Assembly: GCF_900168165.1 (NCBI RefSeq) | Contig: NZ_FUYV01000003.1 | Coordinates: 186,001 to 250,000, forward strand | Direction of reading: 5' to 3' | Length of the DNA stretch: 64,000 nt | Origin: Alkalitalea saponilacus | Lineage (GTDB): Bacteria > Bacteroidota > Bacteroidia > Bacteroidales > Marinilabiliaceae | Shown: positions 45,016 through 52,763 of the stretch, in pieces | Layout of the letters: every line of letters starts with the position of its first letter | Position numbering within the stretch: position 1 is the first letter of the stretch | The notes under the pieces: generated by a model | Seen by the model: only the letters and a program-made list of their open reading frames with translations | Told to the model about the DNA's origin: nothing | Databases searched by the model: none | Made by a program: the position numbers and the translations under genes

Positions 45016-46932
45016 TTACTTGTTCTTTTTAAGAAAAGCGTATTTGTATTCCATTGGAAGCAATTCATTGTAACGCTCAACGGAAGCACCTTCCAAACAA
45101 GCCTCAATAATTTTTCTTCCAAGTGGTAGCAACTCAGGCTGCAAATATTGCTGAAGTTCTTGTTTGAAGAAATCATACAACATTTCGGCACCTTTATCAT
45201 AACCTTCAACACCAACCTCCGGCTGTTTGTAAACCTTAAGGAAACGTGAAGGGATTTTGTTTCCTTCAAGAGTCAGATAGTTCAACTCATAACCCAACAG
45301 CGGACAACGAGCGGCCTGATATTGATCCTGAACGAATTTTGCATTTCCACGACGGGTAAGATACTCACGCATCAGCAACTGAGGTTTGAAATCAACTTTC
45401 CAAACACCAATGTGCTGGTTTGGAGCGATGGTGTAACGTACTCTTGGCGTACTGATGATTTGCTCCAGAAGCAAGTTAGCCTGAGCAACACGCTTTCCGG
45501 TGGCAAAAGGCCAGTATGAACCTACACCTTCACTTGACATCTTGTCGGTTCCAACAATACTTGGATTTGCATGTCCACGTGGACTAACCAAGCGCCACAA
45601 CCAAGCTAGAGCCGGAGGCAGAATATGGAATAATCCGAAGATTCCGTAATTGGGGCTTTCAAGAGAAGAAGGCGGAGTGCGCACTCCGAAGCTACGAATA
45701 TCTACAGTCACATTTTTATTAACTGCGTTATTGACAATGTGACGAGGTAAAATAACCCTTGGGTTTGGACACTTTTTACCGGGCTCATCTTCAATATGAT
45801 TCCAAATCATTGCGGTACCATTAGGGTTGGTATCGATGTTCAGGAACAATACAGGCTCAGGTGGATTCAAAGTTAGTTTTTCCAATACCGGGTCATCTCC
45901 ATAACTATGAACGCCATCCACACGAATAAACCATGCATTTTCGGCATCAGCCACGGTTAGTTTTCCATTGCCTTTTTGGTATGATGGGTGGCATAATGCC
46001 ATATCATCGGTAACCGGAGCGAAGGTACAGAACAATGGGATATTGATATGACGCTCTTCACCAGAAATGGTGTTGCGACCAATAAGCACCTGTCCGTCCG
46101 GTTCGCGTGGAACCATCTGTAACATTTCACTCTTTCCTCCTCCACTGGCACCTTCGTGCATGAATGTTGTGGTATTGTCATACGGATTGGTAGCCTGAAC
46201 TGTTGAACAGTGAGCAGTTACCCATCCTTCGGCTTCTCCACGAGTGATCAATACACCATAAAGACCTTTTTTCGCACTAGGCCCGGGATAAAGGTTGTAA
46301 GAGAACAACTCATGAATATCGTCTAAACGATTGTGAATAACCCGCTGTTTTCCTTCAAAATGAGTATGGCGGAATGGAGGCGCTACATAAATAGCAGAAT
46401 CCAAACGGAATCCCTTTGGAAGATCGTTCATAGGAAGAATCTTCTGAAGGAAAGCCAATCCTAAAGCAAAGAAACCAGCATTAGCCGGAGCAATGGCGAT
46501 TCCACCAATACCTACCGGATAGTTACCTGCATAGTACATAAATACTGCAAGCTCTTGTCCTTTGAGCCATTCAAATGTATCCTTACGAAGATCTTCAAAT
46601 TCGTATCCATATACATCCTTAAATTTCTTCTTATCAGATGGTTTGTCATCTGCAATTAACATGGTACCTGGGTCGCGACGACGCATATACGACTCAGTGT
46701 AATTTGCAGAGATTCCGTTTGATACACGATGTACAACTGCCTCAGTGTATTCTCCTTTTCCGGGAACATCATATTTCACCTCGAATGAAGAATTACCAGC
46801 TCCACCTACTGATGCATCCACCAACTCATCTGTTGTGTTGAAGTAATGCACTTTGGGAGCATTAACCAAAAGGTCTTTGATTTGCGCAGGTATTTTCACA
46901 CCTTGCTTTTCGAGTTCTTTTAACATGCTCAT
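45016..46932 (-). CDS. Large P-loop protein, DUF4914-like (PEPCK/HPrK-type kinase fold suspected)
   Basis: 638 aa, no signal peptide. The region and length agree with the Bacteroidota family I recall as DUF4914. A phosphate-binding loop GASGGGKSEM (Gly261-Lys267-Ser268) is followed by FAPVTDDMALCHP, which resembles the Asp-Asp metal site of PEPCK/HPr-kinase P-loops. Other conserved-looking parts are PREPDGQVLIGRNTISGEERH, LFLNIDTNPNGTAMIWNHIEDEPG, and SFGVRTPPSSLESPNYGIFGLFHILPPALAWLWR. It does not carry the classic PEPCK GTP motif FPSACGKTN, so PEPCK itself is unlikely. It probably uses a nucleotide to phosphorylate or decarboxylate an unknown substrate. An XRE-cupin regulator lies just upstream. 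Confidence 0.62.
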   Translation of the reverse strand: MSMLKELEKQGVKIPAQIKDLLVNAPKVHYFNTTDELVDASVGGAGNSSFEVKYDVPGKGEYTEAVVHRVSNGISANYTESYMRRRDPGTMLIADDKPSDKKKFKDVYGYEFEDLRKDTFEWLKGQELAVFMYYAGNYPVGIGGIAIAPANAGFFALGLAFLQKILPMNDLPKGFRLDSAIYVAPPFRHTHFEGKQRVIHNRLDDIHELFSYNLYPGPSAKKGLYGVLITRGEAEGWVTAHCSTVQATNPYDNTTTFMHEGASGGGKSEMLQMVPREPDGQVLIGRNTISGEERHINIPLFCTFAPVTDDMALCHPSYQKGNGKLTVADAENAWFIRVDGVHSYGDDPVLEKLTLNPPEPVLFLNIDTNPNGTAMIWNHIEDEPGKKCPNPRVILPRHIVNNAVNKNVTVDIRSFGVRTPPSSLESPNYGIFGLFHILPPALAWLWRLVSPRGHANPSIVGTDKMSSEGVGSYWPFATGKRVAQANLLLEQIISTPRVRYTIAPNQHIGVWKVDFKPQLLMREYLTRRGNAKFVQDQYQAARCPLLGYELNYLTLEGNKIPSRFLKVYKQPEVGVEGYDKGAEMLYDFFKQELQQYLQPELLPLGRKIIEACLEGASVERYNELLPMEYKYAFLKKNK

Positions 46933-46973
46933 TTTATTATATTTATTAATTACTATTTCTTTTCTCTAACACA

Positions 46974-46981
46974 CAAAGTTA
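46974..46981 (-). promoter_or_regulatory. Bacteroidota -7 box TAACTTTG for the DUF4914-like gene
   Basis: Perfect TAnnTTTG on the minus strand, 41 bp before the ATG at 46932. An inverted repeat TTCTA-ATT-TAGAA (47000-47012) lies just upstream, and ACAGAT-6-ATCTGT (47014-47031) further upstream. Either may be an operator for the XRE-cupin protein. Confidence 0.5.
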
Positions 46982-47050
46982 AAAAAAAATGACATTTATT
47001 TCTAATTTAGAACACAGATATTGTGATCTGTCTGTCAATAAAATCAGGAC

Positions 47051-47602
47051 TTAGAAATAAGGAGGAGTTATCACCCAAAGAACTTCCGCCATAGAACTAC
47101 CAGAATTAACAACTTCCCTTCTTTTTTGAGAGTTAGTATATAAACTATCTCCTTTATTCATGGCATATGTCTGGTCATCCACAAAAAATGTCACTTCTCC
47201 GGCAACTATGTAGCTGAATTCCTGACCGGAATGCTTTTTCATCCAATCTCCGGAAGATGCACCCTTCTCAAGAACCACCTGGTATGCACCCATGATTCGT
47301 CCCTCTTCCCTGTGAGTCAGCATATAAAGAGCTGCTCCTGTCTCGTTTTTATCAACCAGAATTTTATCCTGATCAGAAACAATTGGCGCAGGTGCTGCCA
47401 TTTCATTTTCGCCAATTAATTCGCCAACAGTTGATCCAATTGCATTTGCCACCGATTTTAAGGTAATGATGGAAGGAAATGCTTTGGCATTTTCGATTTG
47501 CGACAAAGCACTGGAACTAATGCCAGCCAATCGGGCTACCTCCCCTAAGGGCATCCCAAGCAATTCTCTTTTCTTTTTGATGCGGCTTCCTAACCTCTTC
47601 AT
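47051..47602 (-). CDS. XRE-family regulator with C-terminal cupin domain
   Basis: ATG at 47602 (MKRLGSRIKKKRELLG) is preferred to an upstream in-frame ATG at 47665. 183 aa. N-terminal helix-turn-helix (MPLGEVARLAGISSSALSQIENAKAFPSIITL), then a cupin barrel (about 110-180) with SGDWMKKHSGQEFSYIVAGEVTFFVDDQTY. Such proteins sense a small ligand or metal in the cupin and bind DNA through the HTH. It ends 118 bp before the DUF4914-like gene, and inverted repeats sit in that gap, so it probably regulates that gene. The ligand is unknown. Confidence 0.9.
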   Translation of the reverse strand: MKRLGSRIKKKRELLGMPLGEVARLAGISSSALSQIENAKAFPSIITLKSVANAIGSTVGELIGENEMAAPAPIVSDQDKILVDKNETGAALYMLTHREEGRIMGAYQVVLEKGASSGDWMKKHSGQEFSYIVAGEVTFFVDDQTYAMNKGDSLYTNSQKRREVVNSGSSMAEVLWVITPPYF

Positions 47603-48253
47603 TAATTTTATTGTAATTAACAACGTCCTTCTATCCCCGATACAAACATAATAATTAAACTGCACTTAATTTGTTAACCAATACTTAAAAAACTTAAAAA
47701 GGAAAAGGGCGATCAGAAACTAGGTTTAGAGTTGATAGTTTAGAGTTGAGGGTCAAATGAGGTTTGGTGAGTGGAACTTGATATCATAAAGCGGCAGTTA
47801 AATTGATAGGCTAAGAGACGCAACGAAGTCTCATAAATCTGGATAAATGGTCAAAAGTTGGAAGGGTGAGATAGGAAAACGGAAATGAAGATTAGCGAAA
47901 TTCTTTGCACCGGAGCCTGTTAATTCCAAATCCCTCTGGAGAAACAGAATACCGCCACAGGTGCACAATTTAAACAAAATAAGTCACATAAGGTTTTTAA
48001 CCACAATGAGCACCATGAAAAGATTGTTGATAGACGAACCATAGTGATCTTCGTGCATTCTTTGTGAACTTCGTGGTTTGAAAACGATCAACCCTAAACT
48101 TAGAACCTTAAACTTTAAAACCATGTCACCTTTTAACCCTCCAAAGAGAAATCCTTAAACACCCGGGATTAACCCGCTAATTTATGCTTGATTCATCGCT
48201 ACATATTATAGAAATATTACTATTTTAGTATACAGACAATTAAAACACAAACA
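47603..48253. other. 651-bp intergenic with degenerate repeats
   Basis: No convincing gene. Contains GTTTAGAGTTGATAGTTTAGAG repeats (about 47720-47755), a GAGAC/GTCTC hairpin near 47813-47832, the dispersed repeat at 47985-48085, and a GAACCTTAAACTTT-type stretch at 48095-48125. Confidence 0.55.
47985..48085. repeat. Diverged dispersed repeat, relative of 17930-18035
   Basis: Shares CACATAAGGTT, a CACAAT-GCAC stretch and TTTGTGAACTTCGTGGTT with the copy downstream of the PG0541-like gene. The copies are strongly diverged. Confidence 0.5.
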
Positions 48254-49399
48254 ATGCATAAAAATCCTATCTGTCTCACTGCCTTGATCATAACTGTTTT
48301 TTGTGGATGTAACGAAATCACTGAACCTGCAAATCCAATCGATAAAAATGCAACACCGGAAACAGTGGCTCTTTTTCAAAATCTCATGAAAATTTCTGAA
48401 AACCACGTATTATTTGGACATCAACACGCCACCGAATATGGACAAGGCTGGTATGGTGACGATGACCGTTCTGATGTTAAATCTGTTACTGGTTCACATC
48501 CGGCGGTAATCGGAATCGACTTCATGCACCTGAGTAACCGATCCCGAGAAGAGATTGAAACGGAAAAAGAACGATTGAGAAAGAATGTTGTTGACACCTA
48601 TAACCGTGGAGGCATAACAACAGCGACATGGCATTTTCACAATCCGGTATCGGAAGGTCGATTTTACTGGGTTGATTCGGTTTCTGTTGCAGCAGTGCAA
48701 CACATTATTCCGGGCGGTTATGCCCACGAGGATTACAAAGTAATTCTTGCAGATATTGCCGACTGGGCTCACAGCATTCGTGGTGAAGATGGTACGCTGA
48801 TACCAATCATTTTCAGACCTTTCCATGAATTTGATGGCGACTGGTTTTGGTGGGGGAAAGCACACACATCCCGTGAAGATTTTGTTTCACTCTGGCAATT
48901 TACTGTATCATTTCTTCGAGATTCACTGAATGTTAACAACTTTCTTTACGCATTTTCTCCTGACAACCGTTTCGAAACAGAGGAGGAGTTTCTTGAAAGA
49001 TATCCCGGTGATGAGTGGGTTGACATGTTAGGTATGGATAATTATGGAGATCTTGGCCGTGACAGATATGACCTGGAGACCGCATCTCAAAAACTAATGA
49101 TTGTGTCGGATTACGCAAAAAAGGTTCAGAAACTTGCAGCTTTTACAGAAACTGGTCTGGAATCTATTCCTGATACCACCTGGTGGACAAACACTTTGTT
49201 GGAAATACTTAAAACAGAGGGGATGAGAATGAGTTACGTTCTGGTTTGGAGGAATGATGTAAACAGTCCCACTCATTATTATGCGCCATTCCCGGGACAG
49301 GTCAGTGCGCCTAATTTTATTGAGTTCTATAACGACCCTTTTACAATATTTGAAAATGATTTAAAAGAGATTGATGTATATAGGTTTAATAGTTTATAA
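48254..49399 (+). CDS. GH26 endo-beta-mannanase lipoprotein
   Basis: 381 aa. The lipoprotein signal ends VFCGC. The GH26 catalytic domain covers nearly the rest. Acid/base Glu192 lies in IFRPFHEFDGDWFWWG and nucleophile Glu299 in AFTETGLES, with TWHFHNPV, LGHQHATEYGQGW-like FGHQHATEYGQGW and a tryptophan-rich cleft (WFWWG, TWWTN). It should cleave beta-1,4-mannan, glucomannan or galactomannan at the cell surface, supplying sugars. No SusC/D or other glycosidase is adjacent, so it is a stand-alone gene, unlike a polysaccharide utilisation locus. Confidence 0.92.
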   Translation: MHKNPICLTALIITVFCGCNEITEPANPIDKNATPETVALFQNLMKISENHVLFGHQHATEYGQGWYGDDDRSDVKSVTGSHPAVIGIDFMHLSNRSREEIETEKERLRKNVVDTYNRGGITTATWHFHNPVSEGRFYWVDSVSVAAVQHIIPGGYAHEDYKVILADIADWAHSIRGEDGTLIPIIFRPFHEFDGDWFWWGKAHTSREDFVSLWQFTVSFLRDSLNVNNFLYAFSPDNRFETEEEFLERYPGDEWVDMLGMDNYGDLGRDRYDLETASQKLMIVSDYAKKVQKLAAFTETGLESIPDTTWWTNTLLEILKTEGMRMSYVLVWRNDVNSPTHYYAPFPGQVSAPNFIEFYNDPFTIFENDLKEIDVYRFNSL

Positions 49400-49677
49400 G
49401 AGAAGCAAGGGCAATATATCAAGAGTTTGTTGGCGATGATAATAGCCCTGGGCTTCATAATTTATTGTTTTGGCATCTTGCCGAGAAAATACAAGGAATA
49501 TAAGAGCTAAGGGCATCCCGTTCTTGATGGGTTTAGTTTAGAGAAAATTAGTTGTAGCTGAAAGCAGCGAATCAAAACAGTTGTTCAAATAATAAAGTTC
49601 TTTTTGAACTATATAAAGATAAAGGGGAATCCATAATATTTGGAACTTACCCAAAAATCTCTACTGGTAAGCAACTG

Positions 49678-50517
49678 TTATTGCGGCGCTCTTTTAATTC
49701 CATTTTCTTCGATCACAATCAAGCGGTTTTTGTACAGGGTGCCAATTGCTTTTTTGAAATTCTTTTTGCTCATTTCAAAAACTGAGGAAATCTCTTCGGG
49801 AGATGACTTATCAGAAATGGCTATTTGTCCGTTGTGCTGATTGATTATGTCCAGAACTCTCTTTGAAAGTTCGTCCATTTTATCATGGCCGGGTTTTTCC
49901 AGCAACAGATCTATTTTATCATCCTCACGCACTTTGTTGATGTATCCTTTTGTTTTGTCACCAATTTGTATTGGTTTAAAAATCTGGTTTTTATATATCA
50001 TTCCAGAGTGTAGGCTATTGATGATGGCTTTATATCCCAATTCTGTCTCTTCGGCTACGAGGAGGTCAACCTCTTCTCCTGGATTGTATTTTGGGGAGAT
50101 GTTGTCCAGAAAACGGAAAATTTTTGATGATGCAGCAATTCGTCCCGTTTCATCGTCCAGATAGACATACACCACATAACTTTTATCTTTTTGCATCTTC
50201 TCATGTTGTTCCCTAAAGGGAACCAACAGATCTTTCATTAATCCCCAATCCATAAATGCTCCAAAGCGGCCTGTTTCAATTACTTTCAGAAAAGCAAAAT
50301 CTCCTACCATGGCCAAAGGAGTCTCGGTAGTGGCTATGAGGCGATCTTCGGAGTCAAGGTATACAAATACATCAATTTCATCACCCTCGTTGATGTTTTC
50401 GGGCACATATCTGTTTGGGAGCAATACATCTCCAATGGTGTCGCCATCGAGATACAGACCTACGGATGTTTTGCGGAGGACTTTTAGTTTGTTGGTTTTT
50501 CCGATTTCTACTTGCAT
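49678..50517 (-). CDS. cvfB: CvfB-family S1 RNA-binding protein
   Basis: ATG at 50517 (MQVEIGKTNKLKVLRKTSVGL) is preferred; an ATG 27 bp upstream exists. 279 aa: tandem S1/OB-like domains (GRFGAFMDWGLMKDLLVPFREQ is a canonical S1 core at about 85-110) and a C-terminal winged helix (DKSSPEEISSVFEMSKKNFKKAIGTLYKNRLI). It matches CvfB/YitL RNA-binding regulators of virulence and ribosome-linked processes. Follows recA on the same strand after a terminator. Confidence 0.87.
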   Translation of the reverse strand: MQVEIGKTNKLKVLRKTSVGLYLDGDTIGDVLLPNRYVPENINEGDEIDVFVYLDSEDRLIATTETPLAMVGDFAFLKVIETGRFGAFMDWGLMKDLLVPFREQHEKMQKDKSYVVYVYLDDETGRIAASSKIFRFLDNISPKYNPGEEVDLLVAEETELGYKAIINSLHSGMIYKNQIFKPIQIGDKTKGYINKVREDDKIDLLLEKPGHDKMDELSKRVLDIINQHNGQIAISDKSSPEEISSVFEMSKKNFKKAIGTLYKNRLIVIEENGIKRAPQ

Positions 50518-50575
50518 GTCAATTGTTTTTTGTTGATATGACAAAAGTATAACTAATTGTTGAAGTATTTACATT

Positions 50576-50613
50576 TACAAAAAACCCTGAAAGCAATTTT
50601 GCTTTCAGGGTTT
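50576..50613 (-). terminator. Intrinsic terminator after recA
   Basis: Perfect 14-bp stem AAACCCTGAAAGCA/TGCTTTCAGGGTTT with a 4-nt loop and a T tract on the minus strand. Confidence 0.9.
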
Positions 50614-50641
50614 ACGTTACTCTTCATATTTTAACTTAACC

Positions 50642-51661
50642 CTATTTCTTTTGTTCTTTAAGAGCTGTTACAATTTTGGTTTCCAGCTCTTCCGAAAGTT
50701 CTGGGTTGTCTTTAATCAATTCTTTAACAGCTTCGCGTCCCTGTCCTAGTTTTGTTTCACCATAGCTGAACCAGCTTCCGCTCTTTTTAATAATGTTTAA
50801 GTCCACACCCATATCAATGATTTCTCCAATTTTGGAGATGCCTTCGCCGTACATGATGTCAAATTCGGCTTTCCGAAATGGGGGAGCCACTTTGTTCTTA
50901 ACTACTTTTACGCGGGTTTGACTGCCAACTACTTCGTCGCCGTTCTTTAATTGCGAAATTCTTCTGATGTCCAACCTGATGGATGAGTAGAATTTAAGTG
51001 CATTTCCGCCGGTGGTGGTTTCAGGGTTCCCAAACATCACGCCAATTTTTTCGCGCAACTGGTTAATGAAGACACAGCAGGTATGAGTTTTACTGATGTT
51101 TGAAGTGAGTTTACGCAATGCCTGGGACATCAAACGTGCTTGCAGACCAACTTTGTTATCACCCATCTCACCTTCAATTTCGGCTTTTGGGGTCAGCGCC
51201 GCTACGGAGTCAATAACAACGAGGTCAATGGCCGATGAGCGAATCAACTGGTCTGCAATTTCGAGTGCTTGTTCTCCATTATCGGGTTGAGAGATAAGCA
51301 ATTCTTCAATATTTACGCCGAGTTTCTCGGCATAAAATCTGTCAAAAGCATGCTCTGCATCAATAATGGCAGCTATGCCTCCCATTTTCTGAACTTCGGC
51401 AATGGCATGAATGGCAAGGGTGGTTTTTCCTGACGATTCCGGACCATAAATTTCCACAACCCTTCCTCTTGGATAACCGCCAACTCCAAGAGCCAGGTCT
51501 AACGCAATGGATCCCGACGGAATAACCGGAACATTTTCCACAACGGTGTCACCCATCCTCATAATGGCACCTTTGCCGTATGATTTATCAATTTTATCCA
51601 TGGTCAGCTGAAGTGCTTTCAGCTTCTCCTGATTGACTTTGCTTTCTTTTTGTTCTGACAT
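50642..51661 (-). CDS. recA: RecA recombinase
   Basis: 339 aa, full length. Walker A GPESSGKT (73-80), Walker [11 protein letters not shown], and the DNA-binding loops ([26 protein letters not shown]) are standard. It drives homologous recombination and SOS co-protease activity. The last residues are basic ([12 protein letters not shown]), without the acidic tail seen in Proteobacteria. A terminator follows. Upstream there is a small inverted repeat AGATAC-TCA-GTATCT (51751-51765) of unknown meaning. Confidence 0.98.
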   Translation of the reverse strand: MSEQKESKVNQEKLKALQLTMDKIDKSYGKGAIMRMGDTVVENVPVIPSGSIALDLALGVGGYPRGRVVEIYGPESSGKTTLAIHAIAEVQKMGGIAAIIDAEHAFDRFYAEKLGVNIEELLISQPDNGEQALEIADQLIRSSAIDLVVIDSVAALTPKAEIEGEMGDNKVGLQARLMSQALRKLTSNISKTHTCCVFINQLREKIGVMFGNPETTTGGNALKFYSSIRLDIRRISQLKNGDEVVGSQTRVKVVKNKVAPPFRKAEFDIMYGEGISKIGEIIDMGVDLNIIKKSGSWFSYGETKLGQGREAVKELIKDNPELSEELETKIVTALKEQKK

Positions 51662-52069
51662 TTTATCTTATCTGTTTTATCTGATTTTTGCCTCGTGAAG
51701 ATAATGAAAAATTACCAGTATTTTTTTAGATTTTTAGAAAATAAGAGATAAGATACTCAGTATCTGTTTAATTTTAGTTGTGTGCGGTCAATTAATTGTT
51801 GTAAGATGTCTGGTCTACGCCCCTTTTATTTGTATTAAAATCACTAAGGGGAGCTAGCCCTGTAATCTTCGTAGAAAACAATTATTTGGTAAAACATAAG
51901 GGGCGTAGCCCTGTCATCTAAATGTTTTTATCACAACTATGAGAAACTGTTTAAATTTGTATCGAATAAAATAGATATATTTTTAGATCCTATCCCGAAG
52001 CCTCGGGATAAAGATCTATAATCTATAAAAATCATTAGAAACTAAATTTAAACAGTTACTTTATGGTAT
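51662..52069. other. 408-bp intergenic with small repeat units
   Basis: Contains two direct TAAGGGG(A)GCGTAGCCCTGT-like units (51844-51869, 51895-51920) with an inverted copy (about 51811-51828), and the third copy of the TCCCGA hairpin at 51991-52010. No gene. Confidence 0.55.
51985..52020. repeat. Dispersed repeat with TCCCGA/TCGGGA hairpin, copy 3
   Basis: TATCCCGAAGCCTCGGGATA (51991-52010) followed by AAGATCTATAATCTA, a diverged relative of copies near 26230 and 31805. Confidence 0.5.
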
Positions 52070-52519
52070 CTATATAATTTGAGACGCGTGATCTTTAGTA
52101 TCAACTTTAGCTATGATTTTTTCAATAACACCATCTTCATCTATGATAAAAGTTGTACGGTTAACACCCATGTAGGTTTTGCCGTACATTTTCTTTTCTC
52201 CCCAAACCCCGTATGCTTCAAGAATCTCTTTTTCTGTATCTGCAATCAGGTTAAACTGTAAGCCAAATTTATCAGCAAATTTTTGATGGGATTTTTCATC
52301 GTCAGGACTTACGCCAATGATCTCATATCCTTTGGCCTGAAAGGCTCCATAGTTGTCATTCAAGTTGCATGATTCGGCAGTGCAGCCCGGTGTGTTGTCT
52401 TTAGGGTAGAAATATAAAACGACTTTTTTCCCTTTATACTCGCCTAATGATATTGTTTCACCTTTTTGATTAATTCCTTTGAAAACAGGTGCTTTATCCC
52501 CTTCTTTTAAATTAGCCAT
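52070..52519 (-). CDS. bcp: Thioredoxin-dependent thiol peroxidase (Bcp/PrxQ)
   Basis: 149 aa. Peroxidatic Cys46 in NTPGCTAESC with a resolving Cys51, the PrxQ/Bcp two-cysteine pattern. It reduces organic hydroperoxides with thioredoxin. Single gene; divergent from the TPR protein with 244 bp between. Confidence 0.95.
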   Translation of the reverse strand: MANLKEGDKAPVFKGINQKGETISLGEYKGKKVVLYFYPKDNTPGCTAESCNLNDNYGAFQAKGYEIIGVSPDDEKSHQKFADKFGLQFNLIADTEKEILEAYGVWGEKKMYGKTYMGVNRTTFIIDEDGVIEKIIAKVDTKDHASQII

Positions 52520-52763
52520 GGTATCGGTTTTTAGTTGTTTTTTTAATGGTATGTCTTTTATTCAAAACACCCAAGCCTTGCGAAATGTTTACTGTTTTAA
52601 ATCATAGCATCGTAAAGTAGGATTTTAATATGGTTTGATTAAATTTGATGCGTAATATGAAAATGGTACACTTTGTGTAAAAGGTTGACATATAGGATTT
52701 GTGATTTATTTCTGTATTATTTGGGTTTGATTGGTTGTGTGATAATTATATAATTCTGGTGGT

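Noticed and set aside
45016-46932. Standard GTP-dependent phosphoenolpyruvate carboxykinase
   Set aside because: A P-loop and size suggest it, but the classic FPSACGKTN motif and the surrounding PEPCK signatures are absent.
47603-48253. Tracts of short repeats as a CRISPR array
   Set aside because: Units are irregular in length and spacing, there are no unique spacers of constant size, and no cas genes are near.
48254-49399. GH26 gene as part of a polysaccharide utilisation locus
   Set aside because: No SusC/SusD pair, hybrid two-component regulator or other glycosidase is adjacent; neighbours are CvfB and a repeat-rich gap.
51751-51765. LexA/SOS box upstream of recA
   Set aside because: AGATAC-TCA-GTATCT is a palindrome, but I know no matching Bacteroidota LexA consensus and its distance from the recA start is about 90 bp.
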